Assembly: GCA_037447655.1 (NCBI GenBank)
Contig: JBBHKE010002277.1
Location: forward strand, 257,885 to 321,884
Direction of reading: 5' to 3'
DNA length: 64,000 bases
DNA from: Zygnema cylindricum
Taxonomy: Eukaryota > Streptophyta > Zygnematophyceae > Zygnematales > Zygnemataceae
The translations under genes were made by a program, and so were the position numbers. Position 1 is the stretch's first letter. Each line of letters opens with the position of its first letter. The notes beneath the pieces were generated by a model. The model had not been told where the DNA came from. It saw only the letters and a list, made by a program, of their open reading frames with translations, and made no database searches. Of the stretch, positions 45,298-58,230 are shown in pieces.

Positions 45298-48200
45298 GTA
45301 CTTTATCGTACCCCTAAATGATTCTCCAAAGTGAAGGGAAATAATAAGCCTCATATAAAACCACGCTGGAAAATTTTCGTTTTTCACTTTACTTTTCTCT
45401 TTTCTCTCCTTTCCTTTCTTCTCTTCTCCTCTCTTCTCTTCTCCTCTCTTCTCTTCTCCTCTCTTCTCCTCTCCTTTCTCCTCCCGTCTCCTTTCTCCTC
45501 TCCTCTCCTCTCCTCTTCCTCTCCTCTCCTCTCCTCTTCCTCTCCTCTCCTCTCCTCTTCTCTCCTCTCCTGTCCTCTCCACTCCTCTCCTCTCCTCTTC
45601 TCTCCTGTCCTCTTCTCTTCTCTTCTTTTTTCTTCTCTTCTCTTCTCTTGCACTGTGAATGAATAATGTGAGGAATTTCTCGGTTTTTTTGTACACGGAA
45701 TACCATACACTTTCATGATAGTTTTCTTTCTCATTTCCTTGGTAAAATTTTGCTGATGTTGATATGTAAGTGTTACTCTACTGGTGGTTTTTTCTCTGGG
45801 GTTGTTAGGGAGGGCACCATGTGTTTACAGGAATTTTGAGTTTCAATTGTCATTGTTTTTTTTTTTTTTTTGTAGGTGGTGATCAAATCATTTGAGGAAG
45901 TGGTAGTTACAGATTTGAAAGCTCCTACTGCAGCACCGTCTATTTTCAGTCTTCAGGTTCTCGCAAAAATTGCAGAAAACACATTCAAAAAAGTTATTTC
46001 TCTCGACACAGATCCTCCCAATTTCTTTGATGTTGAATTTCAGCCTCTAAAAGATGAATTGAGAGAGACCTCTGGCAATTTCAAAGGTGTGTTTTCATGA
46101 TCTAGTAGACTAATAGGATACATTTTTTATTTCATTTTCATCGATGAAGAAGTGCATTCTGCAGAGCAATACAGAGTACTAACATCTTTTGTCTGTAAGT
46201 CATATTTTGTGATTTATTTACCAGTATAGTAAGGCCCATCTATTTGAGTTTCAGGTCGCTCCCTTTCGGATGTTATCGACAGTGAAACAAAGGCTTTATT
46301 GGAAGGAGAACTTTTTGAAGATTTTTGCACCAATGCGACCCTTTCGCTCGGCAAAAAATCCACTTCGACAGAACATAAGTTGATTTCAAACCTTTCAGAT
46401 GAAACTCTCCACAATCTCCTTCGTCAAACTATCGACAATTTCCTTAACAATGATCTTTTCTGGGCTGTCAAACACTTCCTGAGCCATGCCAAGGTGAGCT
46501 GAGCTCTACCAGTCAGCTTCTTCATGACCAAAATTTGATTGTCATTTTTTTGAAATTGAGCGAAATAGAATGATATCCAGTGCAATTCAGTGGAATCGAG
46601 CGGAATAGAGTCAATTAATAGAGTGGATTTGAGTTGAGTGAAAATTGAGTGCAATCGAGTGCAATTGACTGAAATTGAGTGTAATTGACTGAAATTGATT
46701 GGAATTGAGTACAATTGAGTATAATTGAGTAAACTTTCAGTAACATTCAGCGAAAAGTAGTGAATTTAAGGAAAGAATCGAGCAAAAATCCTTAACATGA
46801 TGGAGCGTTATGTCACACAGGGCTCTTTTGGAGTAGCGGCTATCTGTACTTTGGACTCGGATTGTGTGGTTTTGGCTGCTTACAAACAGCCTCTCTCTGT
46901 GGGATTTGCTCCTTCTCAACGAGCTCTTCTCTACTCTTCCGAGGCACATGCTCTCACAATACCTTTGGGAACGTCTTTCAGTCATGGACAGTCCAAAGAA
47001 ACTGTTGAAGAATTTTCTGACCACATTACTTGTCGTCTTGACCTGGACGAGGCCGAGGGGGAAGTTATTGAGTTTTTACTTACGTCAGACGTGACAGAAA
47101 TTTTTTGGTCCGGAGATTTGGTATCGAATAGAAATGGGAAAGATGTTGAGGGTGGAATGTTGAATAGTGTGGAAGAGAGCGTGGAAGAGGGTGGAATTTC
47201 CACCGACCATTCCTTTTTTTTGGAGACGGCGGAATTTGTTCGTCTTCGAATGCACAATCGCCGTATAGATTCTCCAATGGGCATGGTGAAGTTTATTACC
47301 TGGGAACAAAATTCAAATTATACGATTTAAGTGTACATAAATACAACAAAAGTTTCATCGAGATACGTCTTGTGAGGAGGTTTTCGTAAAATGTCAGAAC
47401 ACTTCTCGAAAATTGTTTTTTGGAGTCATTCTTCATAAACCAATCATTTGATTATGAGGTCCTTTTGGTAAACAATAAGCTTAGTACTTTTTGATGTTTG
47501 CCAAGACTGAAGATACGTCACTTTCATGTCGTTTTTCTATTTTTGATTTTCTGTTCTTCTCTCTATTTTGAGATTGCAGAAACAATTGATTGCTGGTCAG
47601 AGACTAATATACATGAAGGGAAATCCATACATTTCGTTACAAACCAATTCAGTTAATAAAGACCCTGTGAGACAAGACATTAAGGTGGGTGCGAGTTATT
47701 TTTGGGTACTTTCTATGTTTGAAAAGTAGCCTAATTTTGCAGACACATATCATAATTCTGCGTAAGAAACAATAAGTTGGAAATTTTGAGACAAAGACAA
47801 ATGACCAGCAGATTTCAAATTGAGAAAGGGTATTTGCTCAGGGGGGGGTTAGTTTAGGTTTACAAGTAAGCCTCACAGTTTTTTCCAGTTATTTTTGTTG
47901 GCTCGAGAAGCATTTCTTATCATTTTCATGCTCCATCAAGCTAGAAAAAGCAAAACCCGTGACTTTTTAGCAAACAAAATGCAGTAATAGCATTTAAAAC
48001 TTGTTCCATTTGCAACGCATATGCCGGTGTTTCTCTAATTTTATTGTTTTTTGGCAATAATATTGTTTTGCAGGATATCCCGGGTCTTTTGTCTATGATC
48101 CGTGCCGATTTTTCGTCAGAAACAAGCTTAAATCGTCAAACATCTCAAGCTTTCTTTGAAATGCTCCACGAAAAAGCGATTGAGAGAGCAAATGGGCCTC

Positions 48201-48669
48201 CAGATCATCGTGAAATCGATCTTTATTCCTTCAGATCTTTCCTCCACCAATTTCCCTCCCTTGTCCACCCCTCACCCCTCTCCCTTGCCCCCCTCTTCCC
48301 CCTTCCCTCTCCCCTCCCTCTCCTCTCCCTTCCTCCCTCTCCCCTCCCTTCCACCCTTCTCCTCCCCCCCCCTCCTTCCCCTCCTTCCCTCCCCACTTTC
48401 CCTCCTTCCTCCTCCCTCCCTCATTCTCCCTCTGCTCCTCTCCTCTCCCTCCGCCTCAAATGGCATCGCCACATGGTTCATCATCATCACATCACATCTT
48501 GTATAATCATCATAAAAATGTTTCATTTATCATCTCGTTTTAATCATGATCATATTTTCGACCATCACGCCATCATTTTATCATCATCATTTATCATGGC
48601 ATCATCGTCATCATCATAAAAATAAAAATAGATAATTCGGTCTGGTTGGATCGTTCGTTTTGGATGTGG

Positions 48670-48705
<36 letters not shown>

Positions 48706-51700
48706 TTCATCATCATCATCATCCCCTCTTCCTATCCCTCTCCCTCCCTCCCTCCCTCCCCTTCCATCCCTCCCCTCCCTCTCCCCTCCCTCCCTCCTCC
48801 CCTCCCTCCCCCCTCTCCCTCTCCCCCTCCCTCTCCCTTTTATCCTCAACATCCTCTCTCTCTCTCTCGCTGAGATTTTTGGACGACAACTTATGTACTG
48901 CATTGTTGTTTTTCTATTGGGAAAATATTTTTCAGAACTTGTTTCCACAATTACGAGTTCTTCCTGTTTCTGCCAATAAAGTGATTGGAGTTATGCGAAA
49001 CTCGAGAAAAACAGTTTCAACAAATAAATTTTCTTTCTGCGTTCTCGATACTCTCCTTACCCGAAATTCCCTCGTTCTCTCGATATCGCAGTCGGGACAG
49101 ACTTTCCCTACTTTACATGCCACTCACCTCCTCACAAAACATTGCCCTAAGTGAGTTTTTTACGGTTTATAATTTTTTTAACTAGGAGAGAGCGAGAGGA
49201 AAATTGCTGAAATCATGGATGGTGGGTGGAAATCTGGGGAGGGACAAGGCAGTGTAAAGGGAAAATGGGTCACAATCCTCACAATAATTAATATCGTTTT
49301 CTTTGTTGGCAAGTTTCATTTGTATGACTGCAATTGTCAATTCACACCATTCCATGTGTGGCAGATCTGGTGGCAGTTTCCACACCAATTTGTGGTTTAT
49401 CTGGAAAGAAATTTCTTATTTTTCTTCGCTCAAGGACTAATTAATCGATATTGGTCCTGAAATACTGTGATTCAATATTATTTACAGTGAATAATGTGGT
49501 TTTGGGAGGTTTACAGGCGTGTATTTGTATGTGTCGGTACATTAGACTCAAAATTGTCGGCAGCTGTGGGACAAAAATTTGCGTCAGAAGCTCCTTTTGG
49601 AGCGCGAGTTTTTAATACTCACGCAGGATGGCGATCAGGTTCGGATTATTGTCTTTTAAAAATGAATAATATGATTTATAAGTAGTCTAAATTTTTCTGA
49701 CGCTCTCTTAGGACGGCTACAAAAGTTCCAAATCATTTGATGCATCAGTGTCTAGAAATTATGCCCATTTCTGGATACAAGCGCTTTTTCTCTTCTTCAA
49801 GTTCGTTTGCTCCTTTGTTTTGGTACAGTCAGAAAAAGAAAAAGAAAAGAAAAAATAATAAAGTGCATACGGTATTGTAAGGAACACTGCTCTTGTTCGT
49901 TTCTGGCTCATCTGAACCACATTTGGTGGTGAAAGTACTGAACAAATATTTTGCTTGTTTTTTCGTTTTAGTATCGAGACTAAATGTGATTCTCCCAAGT
50001 ATACGCCAAGGGTATATAGCCAACTTCTTTTCCATTGACACCCAAAAATTGTGCTCATTTCGAAGTACTTTTTGGGGACATCTAGTTTTTTGGTTCATTA
50101 CTTGTCATGTTTTACCTTTTTTATCCTCCCTTCTACAGTGTTGATAGCTGGTTGTCACTTTCTTTAACGGTGGGCTTTAATTTATGAATTTGTGTCTAAA
50201 TGAAAAGAATGGCGTCTGTTCCGTTTGTTTTCCTAGACTTTCCTATTTAAATTTTCTGAGTCTTGTCACTTTCTTTACCTTTGACTAATTACCTTCTTAC
50301 TAAGATGTGGTAAATCCATTGTTATTCCTGAAGTGAATTCTAGTTCAAGTTAAAGTACGCAATGTGAAGTACCTTTCAAGCAATTCTGACGAAAACCAAA
50401 ACTTTCTGTGACTCTCCTGTTTGTTTCTAAACTAACTGGTTTTCCAGCGGAACCTGCAACTATAACGGCTGTCGCGACACATGCGACTTTAACGGAACTG
50501 TTGCTCCTTCTCTCCCGGAAATTCCGAGTGGTTTCTGGTCCTAACATCTCACCATTAGGACTTCTTCTCTCCAATAGAGATATTCAGGATCTGCATGTGA
50601 GACAAACACCTTTTTGATTTTTTTTGTTCCCTGCCTTTTTCCACAAATACACCACTATTTGCTGCTGTTATTGTAAGGAATCTATTATCGATAAGGTTAA
50701 GAGTTAGTAATGGGTGGATAGGGTCAGTTGATGTGGACACAGGTTGTATATGCGATGGATTGGTGTTGTGAATGTATTGTATATTTTGACCAAAAAATAA
50801 AGCTGGGCAAATTAACATTATCACCGTTAATAGCTGCTGGCTACATCGCTCGCACCTTTACGGTCTTTTAGGTGTATTTTTTTAGGTGTTTTTTTTGAGG
50901 TACTTTTTTTTACGGTTGCAAAAGTTGGTTTGGAAACCGCAGAGGATGCGAGATGCGTTTGTCGAACGAGGCTGTGTGGCGATTACCGGCTCCAGAAAAG
51001 ATGGAACTCCAGAAGATTCTGACACATATTTGTCAGTAAAGAGGCAAGGATTCAAGGTATATAGCCTCTTTCTAATCTCCCTGGTTTAAGGATTTCAATA
51101 AAAAGTCTTTGCTTGTTTTGTTTTGCTTTGTTCCTTTGCAGAAACAACAAGAAATGATTGCTTCGATTTGTTCGATGACTACTGTCTGTGCCCTTTTTTT
51201 TTTTTGGTGGATTGGTGCAGTGGGCTCTTCATGTTCTAGAGACACCTTTTGCTTGGGGACTATCATGTGTTTACATCTTTGTTACTGTCGTTTTCGGTGT
51301 TCCTATTTTCTTGTCAATTTCTCGAGCACTACATTTAGGTACGATTGAACTCCCATGGCTTCCACCATATGCCTGCATGAAGGCATGTATGTATGTTTTC
51401 CTGTCTACCTGTCCTCTCGTCTGTTTTTGCTGTCTACCTGTCGTTTATTATGATTTCCTGTCTTTCTGGTATTTTAGTCTGTTTTTTAGTCTGTCTTCCT
51501 GTCTTTTAGTATGTCCTCCTGATTTCTATTTTATTTTCCTGCCTTCCTGTCTTCTCGCCATTTTTCCTCTCCTCTGTTTTCCTTTCTTCCTGTCTGTCTA
51601 GTCTGTTTTCCTGTCTTCTCGTCTGTCTGTTTCTTCTCATACGAATTCCTGTTCACCTGTTCACTCGTCTGTTTTCTTGCTTTCCTTCCTTCGTCTCCCT

Positions 51701-52651
51701 GTCTACTAACCTGTTTTCCTGTCTAAATATCTCTGTCCTGTGTCCGGTGACCTGTCTCTTTGTGCTGTGTCCGGTGACCTTTCTCTTTGTGCCACGTGGC
51801 GGTGCAGGCAGTTCCTACAGAGTGGCGGTGCATGCACTGGACGCGGCGGTGTACTGCTTCTTGCCGCTGCTATGCGCGCTGCTGCTGCGAGTCCTGCAGG
51901 GCCGCCAGCTGTTCGCACGAATCGGAATGCGTACCGTGGTGAGCATCAAAGTCCTACCTTATAAGTACAGTTCAAGACACTACCTAGGCACTACCTTAGT
52001 TCTATCTGTTGTTTTAGAGATAGTGTAGGTCTATCGTTATCAGAGTTCATGTTGTTTTTGCCACTTAAATCAACTTTCCTCCACGCACACGTGTCTGATT
52101 TCCGTTTGGAGCCTGAGAGTCAAAAGGTAATTTTTACCTTTCCATCGCAATGCGGATTTATAATTCGACAAATGTGCACGGACAGAAGTGAAGTGGCGAC
52201 AAAATACTAACGCTAATAACGATCCGGCTGAAAGTCAGTTGTCCATTTATTGGTATGCGTATGCCTGTTATTAGTATTGTTATGTGAGAATTTGGTGAGT
52301 ACTATTGCGAGCAATCAGTTAATATCAATGATCCGATTGTGTCTTTTTTCAGACCAAAACCATTTAAAAACAACCTGTTGAAAACACTAATTAAAGGGGT
52401 GGACAGCACATCCGTACAAGTACCAATTGTTTGTTTAATATTATACTAAAAGCAAATACAACGTACTAAACATTTTGGATTGGCATATGGTGTAAAAAAA
52501 ATTGCAGGATATGTTGTTTTTCTCTGTGTACCCAAATGCAGTGAATTGACAGGATCATAAGCTATTTCTGACAGGTTATCTGTGATGTCCCGTATGTTCA
52601 TCAACTCCTCGAGATGTATGTGACCAAACTATTCTCACTTAGTTACTGGTG

Positions 52652-52726
<75 letters not shown>

Positions 52727-52759
52727 TCTCTCTCTTCTCTCTCTCTTCCCCCTTCTCTC

Positions 52760-52852
<93 letters not shown>

Positions 52853-53718
52853 CCCTTCCCTCCCTCCCTCTCCCCCTCCCTCTTTCCCTCCCCTCCCTCT
52901 TGCCCTCTCTCCCTCGCTTCCCTCCCCTCACCCCCTCTCCTCTCCTCCCATCCCTGCCCTCACTCTCCCCCCCCCTCTCTCCTCTCTCACTCTTTCTCTC
53001 TCTCCCTCTCTCTCTGTCTCTTTCTCTCTCTCTTTCTTTCTCTCTCTCGCTCTCTCTCTCACTCTCTCTCTGTCTTTCTGACTTCCTCTCTCTCTCCCCA
53101 ACTCTCTCTCTCTTGCTTTCTCTCTCGCTCTCCCCCTCCTCTCCCTCTCCCTCCCCCTCTCTCTCTCCACCAGGATTGCCAGTGTGGATGTGCACGGCGC
53201 CAACCCCATCGACCACTTCACCCACCGCTTCACGCACCGCGTCAAGCGTGGCCTCCTATTGGCCGTGGGGCGGCCAGACGGCCGGCTCTGCAGTCAAACT
53301 AAATGTAGGGTTCAGAGGGTTAAGGGGACGCACGTAATTAGGTAAAAGAGGACGCAGGGAACAATGTTGTGGACAACAATGTGAGGGGAATGTTTTGTCT
53401 TTTACCGGTATATGCGTTGTTTATGTATTATGTATGTTCGGCTGACGTGGCAGATGGCATCGTTGGGCCAATGACGTCACTGTCACCTGTACGGAAAGAT
53501 TCTGTATGTTTTATTGTAAAACGACATGAAACCAGCGCACGGTTGAACTGTAATCTGACGTAGCTTTGCAATGATTGATTTTTATGCGACATCCTATCGT
53601 ATGGAAAATATCGTGTAATATCGGATCGGCACATCATATTGAGATGCTGCCGATGCACGTCAGAAACATATGTGGATTTGATGTGCTCCGATCTCTCTCT
53701 CTCTCTCTCTCTCTCATC

Positions 53719-53762
<44 letters not shown>

Positions 53763-54347
53763 TTTCCCCCTCTCAAATACGACATACTTATATATGTTGT
53801 ATCTCTACAAATATAAATATGTATATGTAACACGAGCAATCTTCACACATGCAGTAATCTTCACAGTTTATAAATGCACACCATCATATGCCTCTATGTA
53901 CCCAATAGTCAAAACCCTCGGCAGCGGTTGGGATCCAGGCGAGTCGTGGGTACTGATGGCCTTGCAGCAAGCCCGCACCATTCTCAGTCTCAATACGGGC
54001 GCCGAGGCACTCACTGTAGGTCTGTGTCCTTCCTCTCCCTCTCTCGCTCTCTCCCTCTTCATCTCGTTCGCCCACTCCCTCTCCATCTCGTTCTCCCTCT
54101 CCGTCTCCCTCTCCATCTCGTTGTCCCTCTCCCTCTTCTTCTCGCTCTCCCTCTCCCTCTCCCTCTCCCTCTCTTATCCCTGGGGCTCGGTGGTTCCAGG
54201 CCACAACCCGTACTGCAGCCGTGTGGCCGCCACCACCTCCTCCTTCCCTCCTTCCGCCCCCAGTTCCTTTGTGAAAAGCTTTTGGGAGTCGTCGACGTGG
54301 AGCCCGTGAGATCTCTCTCCCTCTTTCTCTCTCTGTCTCTCTCTCTC

Positions 54348-54442
<95 letters not shown>

Positions 54443-57400
54443 CTCTTTCTCTCTCTCTCTCTCTTCCCCTCTTTCATTCTCCTCTTTTCCTTTCTTTCCA
54501 TCTCTTTTTCTGCTTTTCTGTCTGTATTCCCTCTTCTTTCTCATGACCAGTTCTCACAAACAGTTCCGTTTCTTATTTAGCGAAAGTGTCATCGGTCTCC
54601 CTTCTCTTTCTCTCCCTCTTCCCAGGCTCCCCTGTCGCCTCCCCTCTCCCCCCAACCCTCCCCTCCCCCCCTCCCCCCCCTTCCCTTGTCCTCCCCCCTC
54701 CCCCGGTACCACCATTTCTGGCGAAAATGCGGTCAGGGCCGGGCAGTTGTACCACCAAATATAGCAGAAAATATTTTATTTTTTCAAAATATTTTATTTT
54801 TTCAAAATATTTATTTTCTCGCTTTCAATTTTTTTTGTTTTCTCACTCTCAAAATATTTTATTTTCTTGCTTTCAAAATATTTTATTTTTTCGCTTTGGT
54901 CTTTTTTGATTTTACAATTCTTCTTTTTAGAGAATTTCACAATTGTAGGATGAAAATACTCCATATGTAAGGGGTGGTTTTAGGATAAAAGTAAGGGTTT
55001 TTTTCTCGAGGAATTCTCAAACTTTTTTTCACTGAAAAGTATTAAATTTTGAAAATTATAATTTTTAAATAAAAATTTTAAAATTCATTTAAAGTTCTCG
55101 AGGCTCTTTTCCCGGGTGCAAATCACGGCCTGATTTTGAGTGCCCGGAATTATAATTTTCTTTAAAAAGTAAAAAAAGTAGAATAAAAAGAAAAAAGAAA
55201 CAAAAAAAAAAAAAAAATGACCTTAAAATTTTGCATAGAGAACCGTGTTTCCGGTTTACCCCCAAATTCGGCCGACTTGGAAATTTTTTTCCATAAGCGA
55301 AACAACTCATATACTGTGCCCGAGGGGCCCCCCGCTGAAAGGTGAGGAGAAGAGCTAAGAGCCTTAATGAAAACCTCCCGATCCAAAGTAAAACTCTCAG
55401 AAGGCTCAAAGGTGTGGATGGAAGGGGGTAAAGGGGAAGGGGCAGGGGGGTGGAGAGCTCGAAGGACCTCAATAGTAAAAGAAGATCCGGGAAGATCGTG
55501 GGGCAGGGGCGAATGGCTGTAGGGCCCGAACCGCTCGAGAAAGCTCACCAACTCGGCCTAAGTGAATTGCTCGGCGATAAGAGGCCGGGACATCCGATGG
55601 CCTAGGTGGCCGACGTGGTATGAAAGAGGTGCTCGATACCCGATCCTCATGATCGACGTGGAGGGACTTCTAGTCACCACGAAGGAATCAGCGACAACGC
55701 GCCATAGTTTCTCTAGCCCCACTGCCCCCTCCACGACCTGGAAGGACTAGCACCCAGAGAGGCGGCTACAACGATGGCCGTTCGATCAAATATATTTACA
55801 CGGTTCGGATTCGCGTGCGTGCATGAATTGTCTCACATGCGCCTCGTCGTGAGTTTGGTGTGAATTAGCCGTTGCGTCATTGTTTAAGTATTTGCTAAAC
55901 TTAATAAGTGTATTGGTTCTTCAACGACTTAATGGTTAAGGCGCTTGGCTATATGGAATCTGTAGGTCGCAGGTTCACATCCGGACTAAAGGAACATTTT
56001 GGTAAAATGCTCTCTACTTTAGTCTGCCGCCTTTTGAATAAGGCGGCAGCCATGGCGTGTCTTTGATCCTCTCTCTCTCTCTCTTTAGTGCCGCCTTCTG
56101 AATAAGGCTGCAGCCATGGCGTGTCTTTGATCCTCTCTCTCTCTCTCTCTCTCTCTCTTTAGAGCCTTACTGAAATAGAGAAGTGAACTATTAATTACCT
56201 TTTTTCAACACTCCCATTAATTCCTAGTCACTTTTCAATTTTAATCTACAACTTTTTCTGCAATAAATCAACTTAAGGGAAGGCACTGGTTTTGTCATCA
56301 TGTCTGCAATAATTTCTTTATCAGTTTTATGAACCAGTTTAATGATTTATTTTCAACCTTCTCTCTGACAAAGCTTAGTCTAATATCCATATGTTTAGCT
56401 TTGAAGTGATGTTTTGGATTAGTTGTAATAGAGATATTCAATCCAATGCTCACATTGAGGGGAATGAATAATAAGACACGATTTAGTACGGGTCGTTGTT
56501 GCTACCTTTAGACCGAAACGAGCACGATTTGTCAATTATTGATATGTATATTTTTGAAAGATCTTATAATCAATGAAACGAGCGAATACTTGTCTCCGAT
56601 TATTGCTCGATATCGCCAATAACTATAACGATATTTTTGTACTATTTCTAATGTCTTTTTACCTACGCCATTGAGGCTGGGAAAAATTCTTACCAAATGT
56701 TTGACTTTGTACGGTACATTGAATTTTTAGTTTCTAAATGTTGTATGCAAAATTTCTGGAATTTCTTGACAATGAAGTTTGCGAAGATCGGTGCGATAGA
56801 TTTGTTTGGTAAAAAATTGCATAAAAAGTAGGTACAACTATTGGTTGGTTATTGCCAATTGTCTCCATATTTATAATTATCGGCATATCCGATAAATGTC
56901 GAGTTTCCAACTCTTTGATAAAGCTATAATCCTGATTCGCGATATGTCTTTTGCAATTTTGATCGCTGTAAAATTTGTGCAAATGCCATGGTTGAGGTCT
57001 TTCAATTTTCCAAGAGATTTTTGTTTTTTTCAGACTGATTTGTTTGTTAGGCGACTAACGACAATTTCTTAAGTTATTTTCTTTTTTTTTTCTTTTTTTT
57101 TTCCTTTTTTTTTCCTTTTCCCTTTTTTTTTTCTGGGCAGCTGCGCATGCTCCCGCGTGCCCGGGCAGGCGGCAAAAAAACCGGGCGGCCGGAAGTGGAG
57201 GAGGAGGAGATCGAGCGTCCCACGGCTCGAAATATGCTCCTGGGAGCCATGGATTTAGACATACAGAAGATCCTCGACTCCCAGGCGTTACTGGAGGAAC
57301 TCACCGAGAATCGATTCCTCTCCCTTGAACGATTATTGGCCTTTCAGGTGGGTTTGGAGTACAAAAAGAGTTTAGAGTTTGCGATTTGTTTTTTTTTTTT

Positions 57401-58158
57401 CTTTTTCGGGTTGGAGGGAGCGTCGTTTTTTGTTTTTATTAGCGTTCGTGGTTTTTTTTATCCGGGGTTTAAATTGTTTTGTGTCCGTGCACACATTTTT
57501 GTCTTGTTTGTCCCATTCAAACGCGTGGTATCGGTGTTAGTGTTAACGTTTTTTTTGCTGTTTGAACCGAATTTTCGGAGTGTATATGTATAAGATTATC
57601 ATATATAGATATCCAATTGGAAGGTAAGATTCTTCTTACCATCTTACCTTTCCATTTAATCATCGGAATATTAATCTGTCACGTTTGATACTATGGATTA
57701 GTTGTATGGATTAATAATACTGATTAGTTATATGGATTGATAATACAAATTAATCATATGAATTAATTATCTGGATTGATAATACGAATTGATAATACGA
57801 ATTCATAATACAGATTAATCATACAGATTAATAATACGGAGTAATAATACTGATTCATTATACGGATTAATCATACGGATTAATTATATGGATTAACAAT
57901 ACGTATCAATAATACGGACTGATAACACGGATTAATAATACGTATTGGATGAAATTTGGGGTAAATTAGAGTTGTAAAAAAACAAACACAAAAAAGAAAA
58001 TTCGCAGACTAACCTCTGGCCCGAATGTCACTCTCGAGTGGTGTTGCGACCGAAACGAATTAAGAAACAAAATGATAATTATAAAAATAAAAAAGTTAGA
58101 AGATATCCTATAAAGAACTGGAAAAAAATCCCAAAAGCGAATCACAAAAAATAACAAA

Positions 58159-58230
<72 letters not shown>

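Noticed and set aside
45247-45734. Long Glu/Arg-rich minus frames
   Set aside because: Complement of an intronic CTCTTCTC microsatellite.
47980-48948. His-rich (ATC repeat) metal-binding protein
   Set aside because: The His run is one frame of an (ATC)n tract in an intron.
54186-54263. Longer exon starting GCCACAACCC
   Set aside because: In the phase required by the previous exon it meets a stop; the acceptor at 54263 keeps the frame open.
52649-54764. Ser/Leu-rich or Arg/Glu-rich frames of 150-300 residues
   Set aside because: (CT)n read in all frames; only the short exons embedded among them are supported by splice phase.
57074-57304. Minus-strand protein over the 57.1-57.3 kb exon
   Set aside because: Antisense shadow of a plus-strand exon that splices in phase on both sides.
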